In this document: one piece after another, positions 27,762-37,256 of the stretch
Position numbering within the stretch: position 1 is the stretch's first letter
How the letters are laid out: each line of letters opens with the position of its first letter
Source of the DNA: Spirochaetales bacterium
GTDB taxonomy: Bacteria > Spirochaetota > Spirochaetia > JABMQR01
DNA length: 64,000 nt
NCBI GenBank assembly: GCA_018399255.1
Contig: JAGYPA010000001.1
Location: 127,019 to 191,018, forward strand
Direction of reading: 5' to 3'
Notes under the pieces: generated by a model
Database searches by the model: none
The model's input: only the letters and a program-made list of their open reading frames with translations
Told to the model about the DNA's origin: nothing
Translations under genes and position numbers: made by a program

Positions 27762-29030
27762 ATGAATAACAGGCATAAATATACAACCCTTAATATGTAT
27801 ATTTCCAAGGAGTATATTTTTGCTTTTGCTGTAGCTTTTATTTTTTTCTTTGCTATTTTCTTTGTAAATCAGTTACTTGTAATCGCAAAGAATATCCTCC
27901 TGGCAAATGTGTCAATTCTGGATGTTCTGAAAATCATTCTTTATTCTGTTCCTGTAATTCTCTCATTCACCTTTCCGTTTGCTTCCCTTACCGGAGCGGC
28001 GATGGCTGTTGGTCAGCTCTCATCAACAAATGAACTGCTTGCTCTTCGTGCAGGCGGGATTTCTTTCTCACGGATTTTTTTTCCGGTAATCGTCATAAGT
28101 CTTGTATTATCAGTATTTTCCTTCGCCTTGAACGATATCCTTCAGCCTCTTGGAACCATTAAATATAAAGAACTCTACCGGGAACTTCTCTATAGAAATC
28201 CAGCCTTGGAACTTCGTGCTAACAGCGTCTCAAAATTTGGCAATACTTTTTTTGTAGCCGGTAATGTGGAAGAGGGAACAGTTGACAGCCTAATCATTCT
28301 CAGACCAGAAACAACCGGACTCACCGTTATATCCTCTGAGAGTGCCGAACTTACCGAATCTTCGAAGGGGTCGGATTTATTGAGCATTACCCTGAAAAAC
28401 ATTGAAGGATTGGCCCCCAAGGGAAAAGTACTCAAAGAGTTTGACCACTACACAGCCGAAGAAATGGAATACTCCGTATTCTTGAATACAGTAAATTTCA
28501 GTTTTATGAGTGTAACTCCCAATGATATGAGTATTCGTGATCTTCTCAGCGAAATCAAGATCCTTAAGGAAAATAAACGATTAAGTGAGCTGCAGGCCGC
28601 TTCCTTTGCCGCCAAAATGAAATATCTTGCATTTTCTGAGTATTTTACCGAATTCAGCAGAATCTCTGAAAGCAATTTTGAAAACGCTTTCCAGTACTTT
28701 GAACGTTATAAGGCAGCCGAAAATGAAAAGATAGAAAGCAGGAAGCTTCAATACTATCTATTGGAATTTTATAAAAAGACTGCATTGCCGACAGCCTGTA
28801 CAGCTTTAGTTTTTTTTGCTTTCCCGCTTTCCGCTTTTCGCATGAGGAACGGGAAAGTTGTAGGTTTTGGCGTAGGCATTATAGCGTCTACTTTCTACTG
28901 GTTCATGCTGTTTGCAGGTCAAACCATGGGTAATCGAGTCCCGATTCCTCCTTTCGTAATCCTGTGGTTTCCAAATGTTCTGTATGCCGGAATTGGTATG
29001 GTATTGTTCTACCTCAGAGGCAGGCGATGA
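27762..29030 (+). CDS. lptF: LptF-type permease (YjgP/YjgQ family)
   Basis: Inner-membrane subunit of the lipid/LPS exporter LptB2FG, about 422 residues. Transmembrane helices lie near residues 18-38, 60-85, 100-120 and, after a periplasmic beta-jellyroll-like stretch, 330-420. The motif LSFTFPFASLTGAAMAVGQL and the NELLALRAGGIS block are typical of the family. The start is ATG 27762, just after dut. The next gene is a second family member overlapping by ATGA, as expected for an lptF-lptG pair. Which is F and which is G is assigned by order only; the transported lipid is unknown. Confidence 0.85.
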   Translation: MNNRHKYTTLNMYISKEYIFAFAVAFIFFFAIFFVNQLLVIAKNILLANVSILDVLKIILYSVPVILSFTFPFASLTGAAMAVGQLSSTNELLALRAGGISFSRIFFPVIVISLVLSVFSFALNDILQPLGTIKYKELYRELLYRNPALELRANSVSKFGNTFFVAGNVEEGTVDSLIILRPETTGLTVISSESAELTESSKGSDLLSITLKNIEGLAPKGKVLKEFDHYTAEEMEYSVFLNTVNFSFMSVTPNDMSIRDLLSEIKILKENKRLSELQAASFAAKMKYLAFSEYFTEFSRISESNFENAFQYFERYKAAENEKIESRKLQYYLLEFYKKTALPTACTALVFFAFPLSAFRMRNGKVVGFGVGIIASTFYWFMLFAGQTMGNRVPIPPFVILWFPNVLYAGIGMVLFYLRGRR

Positions 29031-30130
29031 CCATAACCATCTGGAAATATCTTCTGCATCAACTACTGATCTCTTTCCTGGCTTCGCTGCTTTGCTTTGT
29101 TCTTATTCTTGAGTTTGCAGACCTTTTTACCAATATAAACCGCTTTATAGCCAATGATGTGGATGTCAGTGACATATTGTGGACTATAATTCTTTATATG
29201 CCAAAATCTATTGCTTACGGTATCAGTCCCGCACTGCTTTTTGCTTCAACCTATACCCTGGCAGGTTTTTATTCCAGTAATGAATTGATATCGATACTGA
29301 ATGCCGGAATTTCGTATAGAAGATTTATATTGCCCATTATCCTGCTGGGTTCAGCCATGAGCCTTTTCAGTTTTGCTTTCAATGAAATCATAGTTATAGA
29401 TACCTTCAACAAGAAGAATGAATTCACCTCAGATTTACTCGGCTTCTCCAATTCCCTCGATAATACGCAAGTTGTTATCAAGACAGCTGCAGATACAGGA
29501 TATGATGCAGATCAGCTTATATATTATGCCAAGTATTATCAGGATAAAAACAAACAAATGCAGGGATCTACAGTAATATTTATCAAAAATAAGAATTCGA
29601 TATCTAAGCGCATCGATGCTGAAAGAGCAGTATATTCTGATAACGGCGTGTGGGAGTTTTATTCTGCCTTTGTGTATACTTTTTCAAATGAGGGAGTAGT
29701 TATTCCTGAATATTTTGAAATTTATACAAACCCTTTACTAAATCTTGATCCCGTAAACTTTCAGAACACGCAAGACGATATAGCCAGTCTGAAGCTTTCT
29801 GATGCACGCAGGCTGCTTGAGAGAATCAAGCTGATTGACAGCATGACCTACCGGTCCTATCTTACCGACTATTTTGAACGATTCTCCTTTTCATTGACAC
29901 CGCTTATTGTTATTATGTTCTCCAGCGCTTTTGCCTGGCTATTTAAAAAAAATATCCTTTTTTTCAGCATATTGCTTAGTTTAATGATTTCAGTGCTCTA
30001 TTACATAACTGAAATGCTGAGCATTCTTTTTGCAAAGCAGGGGTATATTCCACCTCTTCTAGGGGCATGGCTGCCGTTTATCATATTCGGAATAATAGGG
30101 GCGCTGCTCCTGAAAGCTGTAAAAACTTGA
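29027..30130 (+). CDS. lptG: LptG-type permease (YjgP/YjgQ family)
   Basis: Second permease half of the Lpt exporter, about 367 residues. It begins MTITIWKYLLHQLL with the first membrane helix at about residues 10-32. The SISPALLFASTYTL-like second helix block and NELISILNAGISYRR match the coupling-helix region that contacts the ATPase LptB. Three further helices lie at the C-terminus after the periplasmic domain. Its ATG overlaps the lptF stop (ATGA). No lptB or lptC is in the window. Confidence 0.85.
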   Translation: MTITIWKYLLHQLLISFLASLLCFVLILEFADLFTNINRFIANDVDVSDILWTIILYMPKSIAYGISPALLFASTYTLAGFYSSNELISILNAGISYRRFILPIILLGSAMSLFSFAFNEIIVIDTFNKKNEFTSDLLGFSNSLDNTQVVIKTAADTGYDADQLIYYAKYYQDKNKQMQGSTVIFIKNKNSISKRIDAERAVYSDNGVWEFYSAFVYTFSNEGVVIPEYFEIYTNPLLNLDPVNFQNTQDDIASLKLSDARRLLERIKLIDSMTYRSYLTDYFERFSFSLTPLIVIMFSSAFAWLFKKNILFFSILLSLMISVLYYITEMLSILFAKQGYIPPLLGAWLPFIIFGIIGALLLKAVKT

Positions 30131-30138
30131 GGTGTTTT

Positions 30139-31266
30139 GTGAAAAAACAGATTTTTTCTATTACTGATACAGATTCATCATCTAAAGCGAGAACTGGAAC
30201 ACTTGAACTTCCGCACGGCAGCATTGAAACGCCCGCTTTCATGCCTGTTGGAACAAACGGTACAGTCAAGGCGCTTCATCATACCACCGTTGAAAATATT
30301 GGCTACAGGCTCATTTTAGCAAATACTTATCATCTCTACCTGCGTCCCGGACTTGATGTTATCCGGCATTACGGCAGCCTTCATGAATTCAGCAGCTGGG
30401 ATCATAATATTCTAACAGACAGTGGAGGTTTTCAGATATTCAGCCTGGCTGATTTTCGAAAGATAAAACCGCAGGGAGTCACATTCCGATCACATGTTGA
30501 TGGATCATACCATGAGCTGACACCTGAAAAGGTAGTTGACGCCCAAATGGTTTTCAACAGTGATATCGCCATGTGTCTCGATGTCTGCACTCCACCCGAA
30601 ATACCGGAAAAAAAGGCAAAAGAGGCGATGGACATTACCCATGCATGGGCCGAACGATCTATTTCCCATCGACTGCAGCATCCGGAATATACCGGTAACC
30701 TGTTTGGAATAATTCAGGGTAATTTTTATCCCGAACTTCGCAGAGAGAGTGCGAAAAAGATTTCCAGCCTCGATTTTCCGGGAATTGCCATCGGGGGACT
30801 CTCGGTAGGGGAAGAATTTCCAGTTTTTCAGGATATGCTTGCTTACACAGTCGAGTTTGTTCCCAAAAATCGTCCTCTCTATGTTATGGGAATCGGTACA
30901 CCCGATTATATCCTTGAAGCAGTAGAAAACGGAATAGACCTCTTTGATTGTGTTTTTGCTACGCGAACAGCCAGAAATGGTGCTGTTTTTACTAAACAGG
31001 GTATGATTAACCTGAAAAAAGCCTACAACATATATGAAAAAGGTCCAATTTCCGAAGGGTGTACCTGTACGGCATGCACGACCTATTCAAGGGGTTATCT
31101 GCGGCATCTTTTCAAAACCAATGAAATCCTCGGTTTGATGCTGGCTGCTGAACACAATTTAGCTTTTCTTCACTCCTTTATATTGGATATACGCACCAGC
31201 ATTCATAAAGGCAATTTTCTGGAATTTAAACGTTCCTTTCTTGAGAGATATGCTGGAAAAGCCTGA
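30139..31266 (+). CDS. tgt: tRNA-guanine transglycosylase
   Basis: Exchanges guanine 34 of GUN-anticodon tRNAs for preQ1, the step before QueA. It has 375 residues. The catalytic Asp is in ILTDSGGFQIFSL near residue 97; the substrate loop is GGLSVGEE near 220 and the second active Asp is in VFDCVFATRTARNG near 275. The zinc site is CTCTAC with a downstream His (residues about 312-345). GTG 30139 is preceded by GAGGTG. The tRNA-Tyr (GUA anticodon) in this window is one of its natural substrates. Confidence 0.96.
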   Translation: MKKQIFSITDTDSSSKARTGTLELPHGSIETPAFMPVGTNGTVKALHHTTVENIGYRLILANTYHLYLRPGLDVIRHYGSLHEFSSWDHNILTDSGGFQIFSLADFRKIKPQGVTFRSHVDGSYHELTPEKVVDAQMVFNSDIAMCLDVCTPPEIPEKKAKEAMDITHAWAERSISHRLQHPEYTGNLFGIIQGNFYPELRRESAKKISSLDFPGIAIGGLSVGEEFPVFQDMLAYTVEFVPKNRPLYVMGIGTPDYILEAVENGIDLFDCVFATRTARNGAVFTKQGMINLKKAYNIYEKGPISEGCTCTACTTYSRGYLRHLFKTNEILGLMLAAEHNLAFLHSFILDIRTSIHKGNFLEFKRSFLERYAGKA

Positions 31267-32824
31267 CCCGACCCATGAAAAAAGAAGAATCAGCTCGCTC
31301 CTGCTGATGCTTTCAACGCTTATCTCGCGACTTCTTGGAATTGTCAGGGTAAGGCTTATTTCAACTGTTTTCGGCGCTGACGGAACAGCTGACGTACTAA
31401 ATTTCACTTTCAGCATACCCAATAACATACGCAAGCTGCTGGCTGAGGGAGCCCTCTCATCAGCCTTTATTCCGGTTTTGACAAGGGCAGTCAATCAAGA
31501 CGAATCATCACTTAAGAACAGCCATGCCCAGCATCTCCTGGCAAGGATTTTGGGATTTCAGGCAGCTGTACTGATCCCCTTGACAGTATCTGTCTGGATA
31601 TTTCCGGAAGCGGTTATAACATTTCTTTCCGACTTCAGCGATCCTCACCAAATTGCAATGGCAGCAGTACTGCTGAAGTACTTTATTATCTACCTTCTGA
31701 TTATATCTATCACAGCAGTAATTCAGGCGGCTCTTAACTGCAGATCGATATTTTATGTATCCGCTCTGGCTCCGTTAATCTTTTCCACCACAGTCATAGT
31801 TTCAATTATCTTTCTTTCAGATAGATTTGGCGCCTACGCAATGGGTATAGGAGTATTGGCTGGCGGTTTACTCCAGTTTTTCTTCCAACTTACTGCATAT
31901 CACAAATCCGGTTATCGTCTCTCTTTCAGTTTTCAGTTTGCTGATCCCGATTTCCGGGTAGTTATGAAAACATTCCTCCCTGTACTGCTGACCTCTGGAA
32001 TATTTGCCGTTACGCAGCAGGTATCGTTTTATCTGGCTTCCCGACTTCCCATAGGAGCAGTTACAGCCCTTTCGAACGCTGTTGTTTTTTGGCAGATGCC
32101 TTTTGGCGTGTTTTATGTATCTATTGCGACAGTTTTCTTTCCTGCCATGAGCAGAGATTTTCAAAAGAATGATGTATCGGGCTTACAGAAAAATTTAGAA
32201 AAAGGTATCGGATACATAGTTGTGTTTCTTCTTCCTTCAGCAATAATTCTTTTTTTTCTCAGCCGTGAAGTGGTGTTTTCAATTCTCCTGAGTGGCAAGT
32301 TTACTGCGGAGAATGCAAACCGTACAGCCGATGCACTTCAGGCTTTTCTGCCGGGACTGGTGTTTGCCGGACTTTTCAACTATATCCAGCGATTTTTCTA
32401 TTCAATTCAAACTGTTTTTAATGCAGTTAAAGCAGCATTACTGTATGCCATTCTGGACATAAGTATCACGATTCTTTGTATTGTTTTAAAATTTGATGTA
32501 ATATCCCTCGGAATCGGAAATAGTGCGGCATATATTATGGCTTTTATTATTCAGCTGCACTTTGTACGAATGGAACTCCCTGAATTAATGTCGGGAACAG
32601 CGGCTTTTCGCAATTTTTTTCGTGTGCTGGCTGCTAATGTACCTTTAGTCATATTAATGATTGTTTATAAACTCTATGCAAATGCATGGTATATTACTGG
32701 CAGCACCCTGCGTAATTTTTTATTACTGCTTCTTATCGGTTCTGCAAGCGGACTTGTTATTTTCACTTCATATCGACTGTTTTCCGTCGATTTCCTGTAC
32801 AGAAAAAAAGGCCTGAACAAATGA
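31250..32824 (+). CDS. murJ: Lipid II flippase MurJ
   Basis: Flips the peptidoglycan precursor lipid II across the inner membrane. It has about 524 residues with around 14 predicted membrane helices. Family signatures seen are STLISRLLGIVRV with the following FGADGTADVLNF at the N-terminus, IPNNIRKLLAEGALSSAFIPV near residue 55, and VFYVSIATVFFPAMS near 285. ATG 31250 overlaps the tgt stop by 17 nt, suggesting coupling. Its last codons form one arm of the terminator that separates it from the convergent greA-fusion gene. Confidence 0.93.
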   Translation: MLEKPDPTHEKRRISSLLLMLSTLISRLLGIVRVRLISTVFGADGTADVLNFTFSIPNNIRKLLAEGALSSAFIPVLTRAVNQDESSLKNSHAQHLLARILGFQAAVLIPLTVSVWIFPEAVITFLSDFSDPHQIAMAAVLLKYFIIYLLIISITAVIQAALNCRSIFYVSALAPLIFSTTVIVSIIFLSDRFGAYAMGIGVLAGGLLQFFFQLTAYHKSGYRLSFSFQFADPDFRVVMKTFLPVLLTSGIFAVTQQVSFYLASRLPIGAVTALSNAVVFWQMPFGVFYVSIATVFFPAMSRDFQKNDVSGLQKNLEKGIGYIVVFLLPSAIILFFLSREVVFSILLSGKFTAENANRTADALQAFLPGLVFAGLFNYIQRFFYSIQTVFNAVKAALLYAILDISITILCIVLKFDVISLGIGNSAAYIMAFIIQLHFVRMELPELMSGTAAFRNFFRVLAANVPLVILMIVYKLYANAWYITGSTLRNFLLLLLIGSASGLVIFTSYRLFSVDFLYRKKGLNK

Positions 32825-32847
32825 TCATTCAGGCCGGCATTTTTTTT
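32804..32847. terminator. Bidirectional terminator between murJ and the GreA-fusion gene
   Basis: GGCCTGAA (32810-32817) pairs with TTCAGGCC (32828-32835). A run of T (32840-32847) follows on the plus strand, and a run of A (32803-32809) precedes it and serves the minus strand. It fits convergent murJ and the greA-like gene. Confidence 0.7.
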
Positions 32848-32866
32848 GCGTAATGATTGTTTCGGT

Positions 32867-35542
32867 CTATACTGGTACAGTCCCTATCTTCAGTATTTTA
32901 AACGCATATTCACGTTCGTTAATGATAAATTCCAGAACTTCTCCAACAGCATGGTTAAGGAGCTGAGAACCGAACGGGGCAAGATAGGAAATAATATTCT
33001 TTTCAGGATTTGATTCCCAGGGACCTAAAATTGTGTAAACTTCCTGCTTCTTGGTTTTAAGGTTTTTCATTGTAACTTTTGTGCCGAAAGAGACCTGCAA
33101 ATCATTAACTGATTCTGATGAAATAATTACAGCGCGATCGAGCTCATCTTTAAGCCGTCCTACAGTAATGCTCAAAAGCTCCTGCTTTTCTTTGCCTGCT
33201 TTATACTCCGCATTTTCTTTCAAGTCTCCCAAATCGCGCGCAGTACCAATTTCCTGAGAATTCTTTGGGATTTCCACTTCGAGAATATTTTTCAGCTGTT
33301 TCTGCTTTACATCGTAAGATTTCTGCGTTACCAGCAGTCCACCTGAAATTGTTACTTTATTTGATTTATCCTCGCCAAAGAAAGTAAAATCAGGGAATCG
33401 TTCCATAATAATATGCTTTAACTCAATAAGAATCGCAGGGTCAAGATCGTCAACATCTTTAACGAGACTATAGACCCGCTGAATTGAATCACGGTCACTT
33501 TCACGGAAGAACGTATGCAGATTTTTCTCGGTAAATAGAATCACAGAAATCAGTTTTGCAATTCTCCGATTAATGCTGACATCCCGCTTGCTGCTGATTG
33601 CCCTGTTGGAAATATCAAGCAGATGCAGAAGAGCCAATAGAAGTTTTTCGAACTTTATGCCAACTTCTTCTTCCCAGAACTCACGAGAATAATTTTTTAT
33701 CAGCCATAAAAATGTCTCAGAATGTTCTTTATACTTGGCGAAAGAGTCTCTGAAAAGTAAAATGCGGGTATCAGTTTTACCGCTGTCGGCCAGTTCATCA
33801 ATAATAAAAGTACTTTGATAGTAGGGAAACAGATGCTTAAATACTACATCCCAATCCTCCTGGATTTTCATTATTTCTTCCAGAAAAGACCGTTTAAGTT
33901 CGGCATCAGGTAAATTCGCAAAAGTCTGATCAATGTTTGGAATTCCATCGATCAACTCTTTGAAGCCGGTTTCAACAGTCTGATTAAGGAAGGGATATGT
34001 TTTCATCAATTTCTTAACTAACAGATAGCTGGTAATAACCGTATCAGTTACACTGGAGAAATTTTTCACAATATTAATGAAGTAACTGAAAATTTCGGTA
34101 AAATAATCTGATTCCGGATCGCTGTTATCCAAAAATTCTCTGAGAATTTTAACTTTCTGCAGAAATTCCTTCTCAGCTTTAAATAAATTGAGCGTTTTTT
34201 CTTCATAGGTAACCGGAGTTTCACGAACAGCGTATTCATCCGGCTTTTCGGGGTTTACACCAAAATAGGGATCGGTTTTAAGCAGTTTTCTAGCGGCTGT
34301 ATTCCAGGAGAGCCATTCATTAGGCGTTAAAACGGAAGGGACAATTTCGGACTTGATTACTTTCATACTTGCAGAATTATCATAACTCTCAATGATTGTT
34401 CTCAGCGTCCAGAGAATATCCTGTTTAACTTTTTGTTTGAGTTTTTCTTTGGGAAATACACTTTTTATTACCCAGATATGGTTTTTCTGCAAAATCTGAA
34501 GTGCATTGACTGCCATCTTCAGTGACATTGCATGATCGCGTTTTTTTATGAAATCGATTACCAGTGAGTCCTCAAGAATTTGCTGAATTCTGCCGATCCC
34601 CCATGTTTTATGAAACACAAAGGTTCCCTGATCAAAAGAGATGTGCTTTTCAAAATCGGCGATTGCAGCATTTATGTCCCGGTATGACTGGGTCAGATTT
34701 GTCTTTTCAATGTAGTCTTCAAGTTTAGTATGATTTGTATATTTTTTTCTATAGCAAGTAATCAGTCGTTCCCTTGCTTCAGTGTTCGCTGGCTGATTGA
34801 CAAGTATTTCCTTGAGAATGTCAATTGATTTATCCCAACTGCCGAGCCCATGATAAATTTCATACATACCTTCAAGCATTTGGGAAGCGCGGTCTTTATT
34901 GATATTTTTTGCCACCCGCATGACAATGTTTTTCTGATTATCATAATCTTCAGGGAGATAGTGCAGCAGCTTATGCCAGATATCCTTGATTTGTGAAAAG
35001 TTTTTTACATTAATATACCGGTGCAGAGCTTTTTTGTAGAAATATACCGATTTATCAATATCTTCAAGTTCCTCATACCGTTCGGCTATCAATCGCAGAA
35101 GGTCAATCTCCTCATAATCCACCTTGACAAGTCTTTCCCAGATTTGATATTTTTCCTCATCCCGACCAGTACTGTCGTAGCACTCGGCAAGGGAACGAAG
35201 GGCAATAGCATTCTCTCCATACTTGAGAAGCCGATGACAAAGAAATTCAACAAGCGTCCACTTGCGGTTGTCATAGAAAAGATTAATCAGCTGAATAAGG
35301 TTGGAATCGTCGATTAAATGTTTTTCAAGGGATATGATGCCCGAAACATACAGAGAAATTATACTGTTTTTCGTGTGTGATAAATGCTCATCACAGATTT
35401 CTTTTATTTTCAGCCAGTCGGCCCGGTTAGATTCATCAAGCAAAAGTGTATCCAGCTCTTCAAAATTAGCCACGGTGTAGCTGTTAATGGTTGCTCTTGT
35501 CCACTTTTCCTCATTGAGCATCTCGGTTATTTTCTCAATCAT
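32867..35542 (-). CDS. greA: Transcription elongation factor GreA with long N-terminal helical-repeat extension
   Basis: 891 residues. The last 160 or so are a full GreA/GreB: a coiled-coil with the acidic tip motif ARDLGDLKENAEY (near residue 768), which enters the polymerase secondary channel, then the globular C-terminal domain (SYLAPFGSQLLNHAVGE). The first 730 residues are largely helical; residues about 60-300 have tetratricopeptide-like pattern (ALRSLAECYDSTGRDEEKY, LRLIAERYEELEDI). Such long GreA fusions are known in spirochaetes. The extension probably mediates protein contacts; its function is unknown to me. Single gene on the minus strand with a terminator at its 3' end. Confidence 0.88.
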   Translation of the reverse strand: MIEKITEMLNEEKWTRATINSYTVANFEELDTLLLDESNRADWLKIKEICDEHLSHTKNSIISLYVSGIISLEKHLIDDSNLIQLINLFYDNRKWTLVEFLCHRLLKYGENAIALRSLAECYDSTGRDEEKYQIWERLVKVDYEEIDLLRLIAERYEELEDIDKSVYFYKKALHRYINVKNFSQIKDIWHKLLHYLPEDYDNQKNIVMRVAKNINKDRASQMLEGMYEIYHGLGSWDKSIDILKEILVNQPANTEARERLITCYRKKYTNHTKLEDYIEKTNLTQSYRDINAAIADFEKHISFDQGTFVFHKTWGIGRIQQILEDSLVIDFIKKRDHAMSLKMAVNALQILQKNHIWVIKSVFPKEKLKQKVKQDILWTLRTIIESYDNSASMKVIKSEIVPSVLTPNEWLSWNTAARKLLKTDPYFGVNPEKPDEYAVRETPVTYEEKTLNLFKAEKEFLQKVKILREFLDNSDPESDYFTEIFSYFINIVKNFSSVTDTVITSYLLVKKLMKTYPFLNQTVETGFKELIDGIPNIDQTFANLPDAELKRSFLEEIMKIQEDWDVVFKHLFPYYQSTFIIDELADSGKTDTRILLFRDSFAKYKEHSETFLWLIKNYSREFWEEEVGIKFEKLLLALLHLLDISNRAISSKRDVSINRRIAKLISVILFTEKNLHTFFRESDRDSIQRVYSLVKDVDDLDPAILIELKHIIMERFPDFTFFGEDKSNKVTISGGLLVTQKSYDVKQKQLKNILEVEIPKNSQEIGTARDLGDLKENAEYKAGKEKQELLSITVGRLKDELDRAVIISSESVNDLQVSFGTKVTMKNLKTKKQEVYTILGPWESNPEKNIISYLAPFGSQLLNHAVGEVLEFIINEREYAFKILKIGTVPV

Positions 35543-35780
35543 TACTCCATCTCCAATTTAGTATATGCTGCCCCGGCAGACATATTTTGAATCTTCCCCC
35601 TGGAGGGGCGTCGCATGTGCCCGTCCTCCGCCTTTAACCAAACCCCACCTTTTCCAACAAACAAAAGTTTCACACAACAAAAATAATGAGTAAACGTTTT
35701 TTATCATACGTATATTAGATTGCAACAAAAAGGATTGACAATAAAGCGCTTCCTTTTGATAAAAACATTGGAAGGTACTG
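35543..35780. other. Intergenic region between greA-like gene and rpe leader
   Basis: About 240 bp without a supported gene. The first 100 bp are GC-rich and contain a short inverted C/G block (CCCCCTGGAGGGG); the rest is AT-rich. It should hold the promoter of the minus-strand greA-like gene and the plus-strand promoter listed at 35735. No repeat family, tRNA or insertion remnant was recognised. Confidence 0.5.
35735..35763 (+). promoter_or_regulatory. Putative promoter upstream of rpe
   Basis: Perfect TTGACA (35735-35740), 17-base spacer, then GATAAA (35758-35763). It would start a transcript near 35770 that covers the 51-codon frame at 35781 and rpe. Confidence 0.45.
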
Positions 35781-35936
35781 ATGAAAGGCATCCAAAGAAC
35801 ACCACTCGCAGTATTTAGCTCTGTAAAAAAATTACAATTGTTTTCAATCCGAATACATATATTAAAATATCGTAAAAATAAGAATCTTTCAACCGATTGC
35901 GCAGGGCAATTTTTTTTGATATTACTATATACATGA
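35781..35936 (+). CDS. Possible 51-residue leader/small basic protein overlapping rpe start
   Basis: An ATG preceded by GGAAGG (spacing about five) opens a 51-codon frame whose TGA overlaps the rpe ATG as ATGA. The product would be basic and hydrophobic, with a Lys/Arg-rich middle (RIHILKYRKNKN) and a hydrophobic end (FFLILLY). I do not recognise it. Support comes from the promoter upstream, the good ribosome-binding site and the coupling-type overlap; rpe itself has no clear ribosome-binding site. Against it: the AT-rich sequence could hold such a frame by chance. Confidence 0.3.
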   Translation: MKGIQRTPLAVFSSVKKLQLFSIRIHILKYRKNKNLSTDCAGQFFLILLYT

Positions 35937-36592
35937 AAAACAAAAAAATAATTGCAGCTCCTTCTATTTTATCGGCTGATTTTTCCAGGATTCGTGAAGA
36001 ATTGCAGCTTATTCAATCTTCTGGAGCAGAATGGGTACATCTTGATGTTATGGACGGCAGTTTCGTTCCCAACATTACTTTCGGTCCTAAATTTATTAAA
36101 GACATCCGATCATATTCAAATTTGTTTTTTGATACTCATTTAATGATTGATAACCCGGAAAAGTATATTACAGACTTTGCTGATGCTGGTTCTGATGCTA
36201 TAACCATTCATTATGAAGCTACAGTACACGTGCACAGAGCTGTTCAGCATATTCATGAAGCCGGAAAACTTGCCGGTGTTTCCGTAGTTCCATCAACCCC
36301 CGTTGAATTTCTGGAAGACTTGTTATCAGAATTGGACATGGTTCTGGTCATGACTGTCAATCCAGGTTTCGGCGGACAGGCTCTTATACCTTTCTGCATT
36401 GAAAAAGTGCGTAAACTGAAAACCATGTGCCAGCGCATTAATCCCGACTGCCGCATTGCAGTTGACGGAGGTGTCAATACAAGCACAATAGTACCGCTGA
36501 AAGAAGCAGGAATTGATATTGCAGTAGCTGGAAGCGCTTTTTTTGCAGCCGCATCACCAAAAGCGTTTATTAACGAACTCTATCAGGCATAG
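35933..36592 (+). CDS. rpe: Ribulose-phosphate 3-epimerase
   Basis: Interconverts ribulose-5-phosphate and xylulose-5-phosphate in the pentose phosphate pathway. It has 219 residues with a TIM barrel. Motifs: APSILSADFSRI at the N-terminus, HLDVMDGSFVPNITFGP near residue 35 (metal ligands and catalytic Asp), MTVNPGFGGQ near 142 and AVDGGVN near 180. ATG 35933 gives the family N-terminus; a longer in-frame start is not supported. No Shine-Dalgarno stands directly before the ATG, which overlaps the stop of the small frame upstream. Confidence 0.95.
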   Translation: MKNKKIIAAPSILSADFSRIREELQLIQSSGAEWVHLDVMDGSFVPNITFGPKFIKDIRSYSNLFFDTHLMIDNPEKYITDFADAGSDAITIHYEATVHVHRAVQHIHEAGKLAGVSVVPSTPVEFLEDLLSELDMVLVMTVNPGFGGQALIPFCIEKVRKLKTMCQRINPDCRIAVDGGVNTSTIVPLKEAGIDIAVAGSAFFAAASPKAFINELYQA

Positions 36593-36609
36593 GAAGAAAA
36601 CCGAAAACC

Positions 36610-37056
36610 ATGAGAGCCGTTGTTCAGCGTGTATCACAAGCAAATGTTACGGTAGAAAACACCATTACAGGAGAAATTGGTGAGGGTCTTCTGGTCTTTC
36701 TGGGAATAGAAAAGGGCGACGGAGAAAAAGATCTGGACTACATCGTGAGAAAAACGGTTAATGTCAGGATTTTTCATGATGAACAGGGCAGAATGAATCA
36801 TTCAGTTCTGGAAAAGGGCGGGTCAATACTTGTTATAAGTCAGTTTACTCTTTGCGCTGACACACGCAAAGGTAATCGCCCCTCATTCAATTCCGCTGCC
36901 GAACCTGATATTGCAGAAGCCCTGTACGAGAAGGCGCTGGTCAGAATCAAAGAGATTACGCCTGTGCAAAGCGGAGTGTTTGGTGCCTCGATGAAAATTT
37001 ACAGCGTTAATGACGGACCGGTAACAATACTGTTAGATTCTCGCAGGAAAGACTAG
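36610..37056 (+). CDS. dtd: D-aminoacyl-tRNA deacylase
   Basis: Removes D-amino acids (and glycine from tRNA-Ala) from mischarged tRNAs. It has 148 residues, the standard size. It begins MRAVVQRVSQANVTV as in the family. The active-site motifs SQFTL (near residue 78) and the Gly-cisPro motif NDGPVTI (near 137) are both intact. It follows rpe by 17 bases and probably shares its transcript. Confidence 0.96.
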   Translation: MRAVVQRVSQANVTVENTITGEIGEGLLVFLGIEKGDGEKDLDYIVRKTVNVRIFHDEQGRMNHSVLEKGGSILVISQFTLCADTRKGNRPSFNSAAEPDIAEALYEKALVRIKEITPVQSGVFGASMKIYSVNDGPVTILLDSRRKD

Positions 37057-37256
37057 CCTTGCAGAAAGACCGGAAAACACTGCAAAAAAATATTTATTTT
37101 TTTATCATCTTGTACTGAAATTTGAATTTTTTCGTGCTGAATTTTGGTATAGTAATGTGAGGCTCAGGTAATTTTTTTTTAACCATCTTTTAAATCCTGA
37201 TGGGAAATTGCAGGACTTCACAAAACTGTTTTGATTAATAATCGTTTGGAGGTTAT

